DNA of 64,000 bases from an uncultured Flavobacteriaceae bacterium (lineage in GTDB: Bacteria; Bacteroidota; Bacteroidia; Flavobacteriales; Flavobacteriaceae), in NCBI GenBank assembly GCA_905479475.1, contig CAJQMT010000021.1, positions 28,149-92,148 of the forward strand. The letters are read 5' to 3'. Below, piece after piece: positions 1 to 9,764 of this stretch. The notes under the pieces were generated by a model. It was not told the origin of the DNA. It worked only from the letters and a program-made list of their open reading frames with translations, and made no database searches. Each line of letters starts with the position of its first letter. Position 1 is the stretch's first letter. The position numbers and the translations under genes were made by a program.

Positions 1-1165
1 TTTTATTGTGTAGGTTCGCTTTTTTAGCGCGCTCTCTGGCCAATTTTCGAACTCCTGACAATTCTTTACGTTCTCTTTCTGCCTGAAGTATTTTTCGCTG
101 AATTTGTTCGGCTGTCTCCGGATTTTTATGCAGGTAATTGTCGAGATTCGTTTTGACAAAATCGTTGATAAAAGTCCGAACCGTTGGCAAATCGCCACCC
201 ATTTCTGTAGATCCTAATTTGGTTTTGGTTTGACTTTCAAACACGGGTTCCATGACTTTAATACTGATGGCGCTGACAATGGATTTTCGCACATCGGAAG
301 CTTCGAATGTTTTTCCAAAAAACTCGCGGATGGTTTTTACCACTGCCTCCCTAAAGGCTACTTGATGTGTACCTCCTTGTGTGGTGTGCTGTCCGTTTAC
401 AAACGAGTGGTACTCTTCACTGTATTGGGTTTTGCTGTGCGTCATTGCCAATTCAATGTCTTCCGCTCTCAAATGAATAATGGGATAGGCAAGATCTTCA
501 ACATTGCTATTTTCTTCCAATAAATCTTTGAGACCGTTTTCTGAATGGTATTTTTCTCCGTTGAAAACAATGGTCAAGCCCGTGTTCAAATACACGTAAT
601 TTTTGATCATTTTCACCACGTACTCGGTACGAAATTTATAGTTGGAAAAAATACTTGGATCGGGTGTAAAATTGACACGTGTCCCACGACGCTGACTGGA
701 TGCTATTACTTCGCTTTTTTCCACTAAGTTTCCTTGTTCAAACTCCGCAAAGACCGTATTTCCATCTCGAAAAGATTGCACACGAAAATTTGAAGACAAG
801 GCGTTGACCGCTTTGGTTCCCACTCCATTCAACCCCACAGACTTCTTAAAAGCTTTGGAATCGTACTTTCCACCGGTATTCATCTTTGAAACCACATCCA
901 CGACTTTACCTAAGGGAATTCCACGTCCATAATCTCGGATGATAACACTGGTGTTTTTGACAGAAATCTCAATGGTTTTTCCCGCATTCATCACAAACTC
1001 GTCGATCGAGTTATCCAAGACTTCTTTGATCAAAATATAAATTCCATCGTCTTGCGAACTTCCGTCACCTAATTTTCCGATATACATTCCTGGACGCATC
1101 CGAATATGTTCTTTCCAATCTAAGGATCGTATATTGTCTTCTGTATATTTGGTTTCCTGCGCCAT
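1..1165 (-). CDS. parE: DNA topoisomerase IV subunit B (ParE), N-terminal part
   Basis: The gene runs off the left edge; 388 codons from the ATG at 1165 are visible and the full protein would be about 620 residues. Subunit B of this type IIA topoisomerase supplies the ATPase that drives decatenation of replicated chromosomes together with ParC. Seen: the GHKL ATPase motifs, with [10 protein letters not shown] near residues 48-57, DYGRGIP at 78-84, and a [16 protein letters not shown]-lid motif at about 111-123, followed by the transducer domain. The start [20 protein letters not shown] matches my memory of flavobacterial ParE and argues against GyrB, though GyrB is the nearest alternative. 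Reads leftward; the sequence upstream of 1165 has no other gene in the same direction before the terminator at 1353-1380. Confidence 0.93.
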   Translation of the reverse strand, partial: MAQETKYTEDNIRSLDWKEHIRMRPGMYIGKLGDGSSQDDGIYILIKEVLDNSIDEFVMNAGKTIEISVKNTSVIIRDYGRGIPLGKVVDVVSKMNTGGKYDSKAFKKSVGLNGVGTKAVNALSSNFRVQSFRDGNTVFAEFEQGNLVEKSEVIASSQRRGTRVNFTPDPSIFSNYKFRTEYVVKMIKNYVYLNTGLTIVFNGEKYHSENGLKDLLEENSNVEDLAYPIIHLRAEDIELAMTHSKTQYSEEYHSFVNGQHTTQGGTHQVAFREAVVKTIREFFGKTFEASDVRKSIVSAISIKVMEPVFESQTKTKLGSTEMGGDLPTVRTFINDFVKTNLDNYLHKNPETAEQIQRKILQAERERKELSGVRKLARERAKKANLHNK

Positions 1166-1352
1166 GTATTAAAAAAATTCTTTGAAGTGTTGCTAAAATA
1201 GCATTTTACCAAGAAAATTAAAAGAGCTTCCTAAATAATTATGAACAAGTTATTCAGAGCGTTTCTTTCATTGGTTTACAAGCCCTATTCGATGTGAAGA
1301 AAAAACAGCATGTTTGACCCATCTTTTTTGCCCTAATATTTTTTTTTGAAAC

Positions 1353-1380
1353 AAAAAAAAGTCCTGCCAAAGCAGGACTC
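1353..1380 (-). terminator. Rho-independent terminator of the DUF285 gene
   Basis: Perfect 8-bp stem (1360-1367 with 1372-1379) and a 4-base loop. On the minus strand it is followed by a run of eight T residues (1353-1360), so it ends transcription coming from the gene at 1499-2773 and separates it from parE. The rest of 1166-1498 shows no gene. Confidence 0.85.
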
Positions 1381-1498
1381 ATTATTTTTTATCTAGGTAT
1401 ATAACCTACATGTGAAAAAATTAAAAATTCGTGTTTTTCTTTTTAAATCTTTAGATTTTTATTTCATTTTTTGATACCAAGCGTTCTCTCATTTAGAA

Positions 1499-2773
1499 TT
1501 ATTGAATAATTAGTTTTTTATTCAGCCTTCCTGTTTCAGTTTTTAATTGAATGATATATATTCCTGTTTTCATATCTGGAAGTTTTATATCATTGAACTC
1601 TTTCCCTTCGAAGGTAGTCTCGAAAATTTGTTCGACCAAAAGATTGTAAATACGAACCTTTACAAGTCCTTTTTCTAGACCTACAATACGAAGATTCCCC
1701 TCACTGTTTGTAAAAATACGGATATTGCTATCCAAGTCAAAATTGTTGGTGCTTAGGGTACAATTAGTATCATCACGACTGCCGCTCTCACTAGAAAAAC
1801 TCCAATTATTTGGAGGACCAGCTAAAATATCTCTCCCAGGTCCACCTTCACACCAGCCCCCAGGTCTTCCCCCAAAAATAACACCTGATTGTAAAGAAGG
1901 CAATTCTGCCCAACCATTTAACAAGGCATCGTAATTTTCAAGACTCATATTTGCTCTAAATAACATATCAACCATATTGTTCACATTAGATACATCCCAA
2001 GCACTTATATCACCGTTGAAATTTGAAGCGTCAGAAAACATCCTAGACATACTGTTCACATTAGATACATCCCAAGCACTTATATCACCGTTGAAACTTG
2101 AAGCGTCAGAAAACATACTAACCATATTGTTCACATTAGATACATTCCAAGCACTTATATCACCGTTGAAATCTGAAGCGCCTAGAAACATATTAGACAT
2201 ATTGTGCACATTAGATACATCCCAAGCATTAAAATCAGTATTGTCTCCAGTAATATCCGAGAGAGCAAACATAAGTTGTAAGTCCCCATTCAGATTTGAA
2301 AAATCAGGTGTATCTGTAGCAAGTAGATCCATGTTGAAACATCCAAAAAAAGCTCTTGACAAGCTCTCCCAAGGCATAGAACCCCAGTTATTCACAGATA
2401 CTAATTTTTCAGAGGAGTGACCCCAATTGTAGCTAAAAGAAAAGGCAGTAGCAGTAGCAGTTGGTCTGATTTGAATAGTATATACTCCTGGAGCAGCAAA
2501 AGTGAGGGTTTGTGTTCCAACTAAATCATCTAATGACAGGGAAGCAGCATCGTTATCTCCAAAAAGACCATTATTGTCAATGTCCACATCATAGTGCGCC
2601 CTGTCATCCGGTTGAAAGGGCAACGTAATGGTCGTTTCCCCTGGATACTCACCAGCACCTCCCTCTGTATTATAGGTAAGAGTGAAATTTGTTTGCGCAC
2701 CTGCACTTATTGCCAATACTAGTAAAAAACCAGTAATTGAACTCTTAATTTCTGAAAGTAATTTTAATCTCAT
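1499..2773 (-). CDS. Secreted BspA-like/DUF285 repeat protein with T9SS sorting domain
   Basis: 424 residues. An N-terminal signal peptide (about residues 1-26, ending near SAGAQ) is followed by a beta-rich region and then 25-residue DUF285 repeats of the type FNGDISAWDVSNVNNM, which form leucine-rich-repeat-like solenoids in BspA-type surface proteins. The last 80 or so residues (from about LSTNNFDLDSNIRIF to NKKLIIQ) have the form of a type IX secretion system type A sorting domain: a beta-sandwich ending in a short basic-hydrophobic tail. Inference: exported and attached to or released from the cell surface; binding partner unknown. A -7 promoter motif lies at 2803-2810 and a terminator at 1353-1380, so it is monocistronic. 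The repeats are nearly identical at DNA level (see repeat entry). Confidence 0.85.
   Translation of the reverse strand: MRLKLLSEIKSSITGFLLVLAISAGAQTNFTLTYNTEGGAGEYPGETTITLPFQPDDRAHYDVDIDNNGLFGDNDAASLSLDDLVGTQTLTFAAPGVYTIQIRPTATATAFSFSYNWGHSSEKLVSVNNWGSMPWESLSRAFFGCFNMDLLATDTPDFSNLNGDLQLMFALSDITGDNTDFNAWDVSNVHNMSNMFLGASDFNGDISAWNVSNVNNMVSMFSDASSFNGDISAWDVSNVNSMSRMFSDASNFNGDISAWDVSNVNNMVDMLFRANMSLENYDALLNGWAELPSLQSGVIFGGRPGGWCEGGPGRDILAGPPNNWSFSSESGSRDDTNCTLSTNNFDLDSNIRIFTNSEGNLRIVGLEKGLVKVRIYNLLVEQIFETTFEGKEFNDIKLPDMKTGIYIIQLKTETGRLNKKLIIQ
1935..2270 (-). repeat. 75-bp in-frame tandem repeats in the DUF285 gene
   Basis: Three full 75-bp units start at 1992, 2067 and 2142, with partial units on both sides (1935-1991 and from 2217). 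The units encode the 25-residue DUF285 repeat. They differ by only a few bases from one another, which points to recent duplication or homogenisation within the gene. Confidence 0.9.
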
Positions 2774-2802
2774 ATTTATTTTAAAGTTTTGAATTTTTGA
2801 AT

Positions 2803-2810
2803 CAAAGATA
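2803..2810 (-). promoter_or_regulatory. -7 promoter motif for the DUF285 gene
   Basis: TATCTTTG on the minus strand fits the Bacteroidota -7 consensus TAnnTTTG and lies 30 bp before the ATG at 2773. A TTG that could act as -33 lies 16 bp further upstream, a little close. Confidence 0.5.
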
Positions 2811-3201
2811 GTAATATTTATTCATTCAACCTACAGACAAGTTATAGATGGCAAGATCCATGCAATAAATATTAAACTATTTTCCCACATAAATTTAGTT
2901 TTTTTTGATTTTTAAAGATTTATTGCTTTGGTATAATACCCCTCTAAATTCAACAAAACACTTGCAAGCATGTGCTTTTCATATTTTATCATTGTACGAC
3001 ATTTGTTCTCAAAAAAAAAGAGTTCTTTTTAGTGTATATATTTTTATTCTATTGCTCCAAATAACTGCTTGTTAATTATTTAGGTTCATTAGGACTCCTC
3101 TAAAAAACACTCTATGCTTTGAAATTTTAAAAATTTCAAACAACCCAACCTTGACCAGAAAACTAAACCTGGAAAACCTATCCTATTTCTTTAGAAATGT
3201 G
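2811..3201. other. Intergenic stretch without a recognisable gene
   Basis: AT-rich spacer between the divergent DUF285 gene and purB. I see no open frame with coding character, no tRNA and no strong hairpin. Confidence 0.6.
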
Positions 3202-3209
3202 TATTTTTG
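3202..3209 (+). promoter_or_regulatory. -7 promoter motif for purB
   Basis: TATTTTTG matches TAnnTTTG and ends 23 bp before the purB ATG at 3233. No clear -33 TTG at the usual spacing. Confidence 0.5.
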
Positions 3210-3232
3210 CAGCCTAATTTCAATCTATAAAA

Positions 3233-4576
3233 ATGTCATTATCTAGTTTAAACGCCATCTCACCCATCGATGGAAGGTACCGAGGAAAAGTAGCTTCTTT
3301 AGCCGCTTATTATTCAGAAGAGGCTTTGATCAAATACAGAGTCAAAGTAGAGATCGAATATTTTATTGCCCTTTGCGAGATTCCTTTACCTCAGTTGGCC
3401 AATTTTGACAGTGCTGTGTTTCCAGCATTACGAGCAATTTACGAGCAGTTCTCTACAGAAGACGCCTTGAAAATCAAAGAAATTGAAAGCGTTACCAACC
3501 ACGATGTCAAAGCGGTTGAATATTTTATCAAAGAAAAATTTGACAAACTGAACCTAGCGTCTTTCAAAGAATTCATCCACTTCGGACTGACTTCTCAAGA
3601 CATCAACAATACAGCCATTCCTTTGTCTATCAAAGACTCTTTGGAAGAAGTTTATTACCCTACTTTGGACGAATTGACTGCGAAATTGGCGGATTTATCA
3701 GAAGAATGGGACGACATTCCCATGTTGGCACGTACCCACGGACAACCTGCTTCTCCTTCTCGTTTAGGGAAAGAGTTGTTTGTATTTGTAGAACGCGTCA
3801 ACCAACAAGTATTGCAATTGCAACACACACCACATGCTGCAAAGTTTGGAGGTGCTACCGGAAATTACAACGCACACAAAGTAGCCTATCCGAATATCGA
3901 TTGGAAAGCTTTTGGAACCCATTTTGTAGAGAATATTTTGGGCTTGCACCATTCTTTCCCCACTACACAAATTGAACATTACGATCATATGGCAGGTGTT
4001 TTTGATGCCCTAAAGCGTATCAACAATATCATCATGGATCTTGATAGAGATATCTGGACCTATATTTCCAGCAATTATTTCAAACAAAAAATCAAAAAAG
4101 GAGAAGTAGGTTCGTCTGCAATGCCACACAAAGTAAACCCAATTGATTTTGAAAATTCAGAAGGAAACATTGGTATTGCCAACGCCTTATTTGAACATTT
4201 GGCTGCCAAATTACCTGTGTCTCGTCTGCAACGTGACTTGACAGACTCCACAGTACTGAGAAATGTCGGCGTTCCATTTGGACATACGTTGATTGCATTT
4301 GCTTCGACCCTAAAAGGCTTGAACAAATTGTTATTGAACAAAGAAGCGTTTGAAAACGATCTAGAAAACAACTGGGCTGTTGTCGCGGAAGCCATTCAAA
4401 CGATTCTGCGCAGAGAAGCCTACCCAAACCCATACGAAGCATTGAAAGGACTGACAAGAACCAACGAGAAAATCAATCAAAATTCTATTGCCAATTTTAT
4501 TGACACCCTCGACGTTTCCGATGCAATCAAAGCAGAGTTGAAAGTAATTACACCAAGTAATTATACTGGAATTTAA
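3233..4576 (+). CDS. purB: Adenylosuccinate lyase (PurB)
   Basis: 447 residues, normal length. Cleaves SAICAR to AICAR plus fumarate in purine synthesis and adenylosuccinate to AMP plus fumarate; cytosolic homotetramer of the fumarase/aspartase superfamily. Seen: N-terminal MSLSSLNAISPIDGRYRGKV typical of the E. coli-like PurB subgroup; the catalytic loop GSSAMPHKVNPIDFENSEGN at about residues 293-312, which holds the superfamily signature; and TSQDINNT and ARTHGQPASPS active-site segments earlier in the protein. Followed by a strong terminator at 4605-4637, so it is probably transcribed alone from the motif at 3202-3209. Not linked to purL except by proximity (1.4 kb). Confidence 0.97.
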   Translation: MSLSSLNAISPIDGRYRGKVASLAAYYSEEALIKYRVKVEIEYFIALCEIPLPQLANFDSAVFPALRAIYEQFSTEDALKIKEIESVTNHDVKAVEYFIKEKFDKLNLASFKEFIHFGLTSQDINNTAIPLSIKDSLEEVYYPTLDELTAKLADLSEEWDDIPMLARTHGQPASPSRLGKELFVFVERVNQQVLQLQHTPHAAKFGGATGNYNAHKVAYPNIDWKAFGTHFVENILGLHHSFPTTQIEHYDHMAGVFDALKRINNIIMDLDRDIWTYISSNYFKQKIKKGEVGSSAMPHKVNPIDFENSEGNIGIANALFEHLAAKLPVSRLQRDLTDSTVLRNVGVPFGHTLIAFASTLKGLNKLLLNKEAFENDLENNWAVVAEAIQTILRREAYPNPYEALKGLTRTNEKINQNSIANFIDTLDVSDAIKAELKVITPSNYTGI

Positions 4577-4604
4577 AATAAAAAAGCAGAGAAAACAATT
4601 GTCA

Positions 4605-4637
4605 AACCTAACAAGCGTGTCTTGTTAGGTTTTTTTA
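4605..4637 (+). terminator. Rho-independent terminator after purB
   Basis: 11-bp perfect stem (4605-4615 with 4621-4631), five-base loop and a downstream T tract. It lies just before the lipoprotein gene at 4653. Confidence 0.9.
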
Positions 4638-4652
4638 TTTTACATTTACAAC

Positions 4653-5030
4653 ATGATTCAAAAACTAGCGACAACTCTTCTTTTCTGTATCACATTATTG
4701 TCTTGTGAAAACGACCCAAAATCTTTTTCATTTAAGCAAGGAAAATTCAAAACCTATCTGGAAAACAAAACAGACAGCTCTTTTATTTACAGAACTGAAA
4801 AATTTCAAGTTGAAACTTACCAACAAAAAACAGATACTTTTCACATCACGTGGAAGAACAAATTTGAGTTTCACTTGAAAAAGAAGCACCCCAAAACAAA
4901 ACTTGACAGCACCAAATTCATTGTAAAGATCACCAAAATTAAAAACAATTCTTATGAGTTTTTGGGCTATTATTTTGGAAGTAATTTCAAGCAAAAAGGA
5001 AGTACTTTTCGTTTGGAAGACAGCCCCTGA
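4653..5030 (+). CDS. Small putative lipoprotein of unknown function
   Basis: 125 residues. The N-terminus (KLATTLLFCITLLSC) is a lipoprotein signal with the lipobox cysteine at about residue 18, so the mature protein probably sits on a membrane facing the periplasm. The rest is a basic, beta-rich domain with a central TDTFHITWKNKFEFHLKKKHP segment. I recall similar short proteins in Flavobacteriaceae that carry the product name 'DNA topoisomerase IV'; nothing in this sequence resembles a topoisomerase, and that name is probably a propagated error. Function unknown. Its ATG lies only 15 bp after the purB terminator. Confidence 0.75.
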   Translation: MIQKLATTLLFCITLLSCENDPKSFSFKQGKFKTYLENKTDSSFIYRTEKFQVETYQQKTDTFHITWKNKFEFHLKKKHPKTKLDSTKFIVKITKIKNNSYEFLGYYFGSNFKQKGSTFRLEDSP

Positions 5031-5083
5031 AATCATTTTTTTTTAAAAAATATTTAAAATAACGGAAACCAACGAAGGTACTT

Positions 5084-5848
5084 ATGGAGCTTTTTACACA
5101 ATTGGATACTTGGATTGCACTGACCACCCTGACTTTTTTAGAAATTGTTTTGGGAATCGACAATATTATTTTCATTTCCATTACCACCGGAAAACTTCCC
5201 AAAGAACAGCAAAAAAAAGCCACCAATATTGGGCTGCTACTCGCCATGCTTTTTCGTGTGATTTTGTTGCTAGGGGTTTCATATCTGATTGCCATGAAGC
5301 ATTCCATTTTAGACATAGAAACTTCTTGGATCACGACACACATCTCTGGACAAAGTCTCATTTTGTTTGTGGGAGGACTCTTTTTACTTTACAAAAGCAC
5401 ACGCGAAATCCACCACATAGTAGAAGGTCATGAGGAAAACACCTCCGCTACTCACAAAGTGACTACTACCTTGTCCAAAGCCATTGTTCAAATTGTGTTG
5501 ATCGACCTGGTCTTTTCTTTTGATTCTGTATTGACAGCCGTCGGAATGACCAATGGCGTCGATGGTGCCCTTGTCATCATGATCACAGCAGTTGTCATTT
5601 CCATGCTCATTATGATGCTTTTTGCCAATCCAGTTGGGAAATTTGTAAACAAACATCCTACGATTCAAATGTTGGCCTTGTCGTTTTTAATATTGATAGG
5701 CTTTATGTTGATCACAGAAGGAGCCCATTTGGCGCACACAAAAATTTTCAACCAAGCGATTGGAGCGATTCCAAAAGGATACTTGTACTTTGCCATCGCC
5801 TTCTCTTTGGGTGTCGAAGCCTTGAATATGAAAATTCGAAAAAAATAA
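5084..5848 (+). CDS. TerC-family integral membrane protein
   Basis: 254 residues with about seven hydrophobic helices. Seen: the two acidic family motifs, LEIVLGIDNIIFIS near residues 20-33 and IDLVFSFDSVLTAVGM at about 143-158, which place conserved aspartates inside membrane helices. Known: TerC/YkoY/Alx proteins have been linked to tellurite resistance, Mn2+ export and metalation of exported enzymes. Inference: a metal (probably Mn2+) transporter in the cytoplasmic membrane; the short form without a CBS/CorC domain. No ykoY-yybP riboswitch was seen upstream; the 50 bp before the ATG are AT-rich only. Confidence 0.88.
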   Translation: MELFTQLDTWIALTTLTFLEIVLGIDNIIFISITTGKLPKEQQKKATNIGLLLAMLFRVILLLGVSYLIAMKHSILDIETSWITTHISGQSLILFVGGLFLLYKSTREIHHIVEGHEENTSATHKVTTTLSKAIVQIVLIDLVFSFDSVLTAVGMTNGVDGALVIMITAVVISMLIMMLFANPVGKFVNKHPTIQMLALSFLILIGFMLITEGAHLAHTKIFNQAIGAIPKGYLYFAIAFSLGVEALNMKIRKK

Positions 5849-5977
5849 CTTCTCTTTTTTGCAGTGTTTTAGAAGGAATATTGCGTAAAAAAGAAGCCCA
5901 CATACCACCCATTGATCCCTGTTTGAAAAATTCTGATTTTGATTTTTGACTTTCGATATTTTTAGAACAATATTTTG

Positions 5978-5985
5978 TAAATTTG
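5978..5985 (+). promoter_or_regulatory. -7 promoter motif for purL
   Basis: TAAATTTG fits TAnnTTTG, 34 bp before the ATG at 6020 and 46 bp before the ATG at 6032. Confidence 0.5.
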
Positions 5986-6031
5986 TGCTTTTAAAAATCG
6001 AAGCGAAAGCGCTTTTTATATGCAAGACTCA

Positions 6032-9000
6032 ATGATTCTATTTTTTCAACGCAATACCACCGTATTTGCAGTACAAACACAAAAACTTTCTTCAGAAAAC
6101 ATTCAAAAATTAGTTTGGCTGTTCGGAAACGCAACCCAAGTGAACTCTCCTGAAGTAGAAGGCTATTTTGTAGGCCCCCGAAAGGAAATGATCACGCCTT
6201 GGAGTACCAATGCTGTTGAAATTACGCAAAACATGAGTATTGATGGGATTGTAAGAATCGAAGAATTTACAAAAGTAGCCTCCAAAGATGCAGAAATTGA
6301 CCCCATGTTACAAGTATTGTACACAGGATTAGATCAAGAAATTTTCACCATAAAAACAGAACCCCAAGCGGTCCTAGAAATAGAAAACATTTCCGACTTC
6401 AATCAAAAAGAAGGCTTGTCTTTGAGTGACGATGAAGTTGCTTATTTGGAAGGATTAGCTACTAAAATTGAGAGAAAACTAACAGATTCTGAAGTATTTG
6501 GATTTTCACAAATCAACTCAGAACACTGTCGTCACAAAATATTCAATGGAACTTTTGTCATTGATGGAGAAGAAAAAGAAAATTCTCTTTTCAAAATGAT
6601 TCGCAAAACTTCTGAAACGCACCCGAACGGAATCGTTTCCGCCTACAAAGACAACGTTGCCTTTGTCAAAGGACCGAAAGTAGTTCAATTTGCACCAAAA
6701 TCAGCTGACAAACCTGATTTTTACGAAACCAAAGATTTTGAATCTGTCATTTCCTTGAAAGCAGAAACCCATAACTTCCCAACCACTGTAGAACCCTTTA
6801 ACGGAGCTGCAACAGGCTCTGGAGGAGAAATTCGGGATCGTTTGGCAGGAGGAAAAGGTTCTTTGCCATTGGCAGGGACTGCTGTTTATATGACTTCCTA
6901 CTCTCGTTTGTCTCAAAACAGACCTTGGGAAACCATGAACGAGCGTGATTGGTTGTACCAAACACCTATGGAAATTCTAATCAAAGCATCAAACGGAGCT
7001 TCAGATTTTGGGAACAAATTTGGACAACCCTTAATTTCAGGATCTCTTTTGACTTTTGAAGCAGAGGAATCTGCTACCAGCGCTGACTCATTGCGTACAT
7101 TAGGATTCGACAAGGTGATCATGCAAGCAGGAGGAATTGGGTATGGTAAAAACGAACAAGCCCTCAAAGACACGCCTCAAAAAGGAGATAAAATTGTGAT
7201 TTTGGGAGGAGACAACTACCGAATTGGAATGGGAGGTGCTGCTGTTTCTTCTGCCGACACGGGTGGCATGGACAGCCAGTTAGAATTGAACGCCGTGCAG
7301 CGTTCCAACCCAGAAATGCAAAAGCGTGCAGCCAATGCAGTACGCGGAATGGTGGAAAGCGATGTCAATCCAATTGTTTCTATTCACGATCATGGGGCTG
7401 GTGGACACTTAAATTGTTTGTCGGAATTGGTAGAAGACACCGGAGGAAAAATTGACCTCGACAAATTACCTGTTGGAGACCCTACACTGTCTGCTAAAGA
7501 AATCATTGGAAATGAATCTCAAGAAAGAATGGGATTGGTTATCCATCAAGAAAATGTCGCTTATTTAAAACGTGTGGCAGACAGAGAACGATCTCCGATG
7601 TACTCGGTAGGTGATGTAACAAACGACGATCAATTTACATTTGAATCGGCTACCACAGGAGAAAAACCGATGGATTTGGCCATGAATGATATGTTTGGAA
7701 GCTCCCCAAAAACCATTCTCAATGATAAAACAATTGAAAGAAATTACAATGCATTGCGTTACCAAGCGGAAAACATCCATGAATATTTAGAAAACGTATT
7801 GCAACTGGAAGCCGTTGCTTGTAAAGACTGGCTGACCAACAAAGTAGACCGTTGTGTCGGTGGTAAAGTTGCCAAACAACAAACAGCCGGACCTTTGCAA
7901 TTGCCTTTGAATGACGTAGCTGTAATGGCTTTGGATTACAATGGAAAAGAAGGAATTGCAACCAGTATTGGTCATGCTCCGGTAGCGAGTTTGATTGACG
8001 AAGTAGCAGGATCCCGCAACGCCATTGCAGAGTCTCTGACAAACTTGGTTTGGGCGCCTTTGGAAGACGATTTGAAATCTGTTTCTTTGTCTGCCAACTG
8101 GATGTGGCCTTGTAAAAATGAGGGTGAAGATGCTCGTTTGTACAATGCTGTTGAAGCAGTTTCTAACTTCGCCATTGAATTGGGAATCAACATTCCAACA
8201 GGGAAAGATTCTTTGTCAATGAAACAAAAATATTCTGACAAGGAAGTCATTGCACCTGGAACGGTAATTATTTCGGCTGCAGGACATTGCAACGACATCA
8301 CCAAAGTGGTAGAACCTGTATTCCAAAAAAATGCAGAAAATAAAATTTACCACATTGATTTTTCAAACGATGAATTCAAATTAGGGGGTTCTTCTTTTGC
8401 TCAAGCGATCGCTGGAATTGGAAATGAAAGTCCTACGATCCAAAGTTCTAAAAAATTCAAAACTGCCTTCAACACCCTTCAACAACTGATTAAAGAAGGA
8501 CGTGTATTGGCAGGACATGATATTTCTGAGGGAGGTATGATTACCACGCTTTTAGAAATGTGTTTTTCTCAAAATAACTTGGGTGTTAACTTGGACATTT
8601 CCGCCCTGGGCGAAAAAGACAGTATCAAAACATTGTTTGCTGAAAATAGCGGTGTCATCATACAATCTGCAGATGCAGAGATCGAACGCATTTTAACTGA
8701 AAATGGGGTAAAGTTTACCCATCTAGGAAATGCTGTGAGAAGCAACGAAGTTCAAATTACAAACCACGGAGAAATCGAAACTTTTAACATCCCTTATTTG
8801 CGTGATGTTTGGTTTGGAACCTCTTATTTATTGGACGAAAAACAAACTGCCAATGGTTTGGCAACAGCACGTTTCAATAATTACAAGGAGCAAGCGTTGC
8901 AGTTTGAGTTTCCTGATGGTTTTAAAGGAAAACTTCCTATCATTGACCACAACAAACCGAAACCAAAAGCAGCTATCATCCGTGAAAAAGGATCCAACTC

Positions 9001-9703
9001 CGAACGTGAAATGGCGAATGCCATGTACCTTGCTGGTTTTGATGTCAAAGACGTCCACATGACAGATTTGATTTCTGGACGTGAAACGCTAGAGGACATC
9101 CAATTTATCGGAGCTGTTGGTGGTTTTTCAAACTCTGACGTGCTTGGATCTGCAAAAGGTTGGGCAGGTGCCTTTTTGTACAATGAAAAAGCAAAAACTG
9201 CGTTGGAAAATTTCTTTAAAAGAGAAGACACTTTGTCTATTGGTATTTGCAACGGTTGTCAATTGTTTGTAGAATTAGACTTGATCCATCCTGAGCATAC
9301 AAACAAACCAAAAATGTTGCACAACGAATCTCACAAACATGAGAGCGGTTTTACTTCTGTAAAAATCCAAGAAAACAATTCTGTGATGCTCCATTCGTTG
9401 GCCGGCAGCACCCTGGGAGTATGGATTTCTCATGGCGAAGGGAAGTTTTACTTGCCACAAGACGAGGCAAACTACAATATTGTCGGAAAATACGGTTATG
9501 AAGGATATCCTGCCAATCCAAATGGTTCCGACTACAATACAGCCATGATGACTTCAAACGACGGTCGTCATTTGGTGATGATGCCACATATTGAACGTTC
9601 TATTTTTCAATGGAACTGGGCTCATTATCCTAGATCAAGAAAAGACGAAGTTTCTCCTTGGCTCGAGGCTTTTGTAAATGCTAAAAATTGGATCACAAAA
9701 TAG
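6032..9703 (+). CDS. purL: Phosphoribosylformylglycinamidine synthase (PurL, large single-chain)
   Basis: 1223 residues from the ATG at 6032 (1227 from the ATG at 6020). The later start gives MILFFQRNTTVFAVQTQ, which is how I recall flavobacterial PurL beginning. Converts FGAR, glutamine and ATP to FGAM in purine synthesis. Seen: N-terminal PurS-like region, FGAM-synthase signature around FSQINSEHCRHK and AETHNFPTTVEPFNGAATGSGGEIRD, two AIRS-like ATP-binding halves, and a C-terminal class I glutaminase with the nucleophile Cys in IGICNGCQL at about residue 1072 and the His-x-Glu pair in PHIERS near the end. This is the proteobacteria-like fused form rather than the PurS/PurL/PurQ complex. Confidence 0.96.
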   Translation: MILFFQRNTTVFAVQTQKLSSENIQKLVWLFGNATQVNSPEVEGYFVGPRKEMITPWSTNAVEITQNMSIDGIVRIEEFTKVASKDAEIDPMLQVLYTGLDQEIFTIKTEPQAVLEIENISDFNQKEGLSLSDDEVAYLEGLATKIERKLTDSEVFGFSQINSEHCRHKIFNGTFVIDGEEKENSLFKMIRKTSETHPNGIVSAYKDNVAFVKGPKVVQFAPKSADKPDFYETKDFESVISLKAETHNFPTTVEPFNGAATGSGGEIRDRLAGGKGSLPLAGTAVYMTSYSRLSQNRPWETMNERDWLYQTPMEILIKASNGASDFGNKFGQPLISGSLLTFEAEESATSADSLRTLGFDKVIMQAGGIGYGKNEQALKDTPQKGDKIVILGGDNYRIGMGGAAVSSADTGGMDSQLELNAVQRSNPEMQKRAANAVRGMVESDVNPIVSIHDHGAGGHLNCLSELVEDTGGKIDLDKLPVGDPTLSAKEIIGNESQERMGLVIHQENVAYLKRVADRERSPMYSVGDVTNDDQFTFESATTGEKPMDLAMNDMFGSSPKTILNDKTIERNYNALRYQAENIHEYLENVLQLEAVACKDWLTNKVDRCVGGKVAKQQTAGPLQLPLNDVAVMALDYNGKEGIATSIGHAPVASLIDEVAGSRNAIAESLTNLVWAPLEDDLKSVSLSANWMWPCKNEGEDARLYNAVEAVSNFAIELGINIPTGKDSLSMKQKYSDKEVIAPGTVIISAAGHCNDITKVVEPVFQKNAENKIYHIDFSNDEFKLGGSSFAQAIAGIGNESPTIQSSKKFKTAFNTLQQLIKEGRVLAGHDISEGGMITTLLEMCFSQNNLGVNLDISALGEKDSIKTLFAENSGVIIQSADAEIERILTENGVKFTHLGNAVRSNEVQITNHGEIETFNIPYLRDVWFGTSYLLDEKQTANGLATARFNNYKEQALQFEFPDGFKGKLPIIDHNKPKPKAAIIREKGSNSEREMANAMYLAGFDVKDVHMTDLISGRETLEDIQFIGAVGGFSNSDVLGSAKGWAGAFLYNEKAKTALENFFKREDTLSIGICNGCQLFVELDLIHPEHTNKPKMLHNESHKHESGFTSVKIQENNSVMLHSLAGSTLGVWISHGEGKFYLPQDEANYNIVGKYGYEGYPANPNGSDYNTAMMTSNDGRHLVMMPHIERSIFQWNWAHYPRSRKDEVSPWLEAFVNAKNWITK

Positions 9704-9764
9704 TACAGTCACCCTAAACTATTGCTGAAGTTGGAAACATTTTGTAGTTTAGACTTCAATTAAC

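Noticed and set aside
230..727. Two plus-strand open frames opposite parE
   Set aside because: The minus strand encodes a clear, continuous ParE; the opposite frames have no family character and no promoter.
1977..2420. Plus-strand repetitive 147-codon frame and a possible CRISPR-like array
   Set aside because: The 75-bp repeats are in-frame DUF285 repeats of the minus-strand gene with no variable spacers; the plus frame is a shadow.
5031..5083. Mn2+-sensing yybP-ykoY riboswitch before the TerC gene
   Set aside because: Only about 50 AT-rich bases are available and none of the conserved loop sequence is visible.
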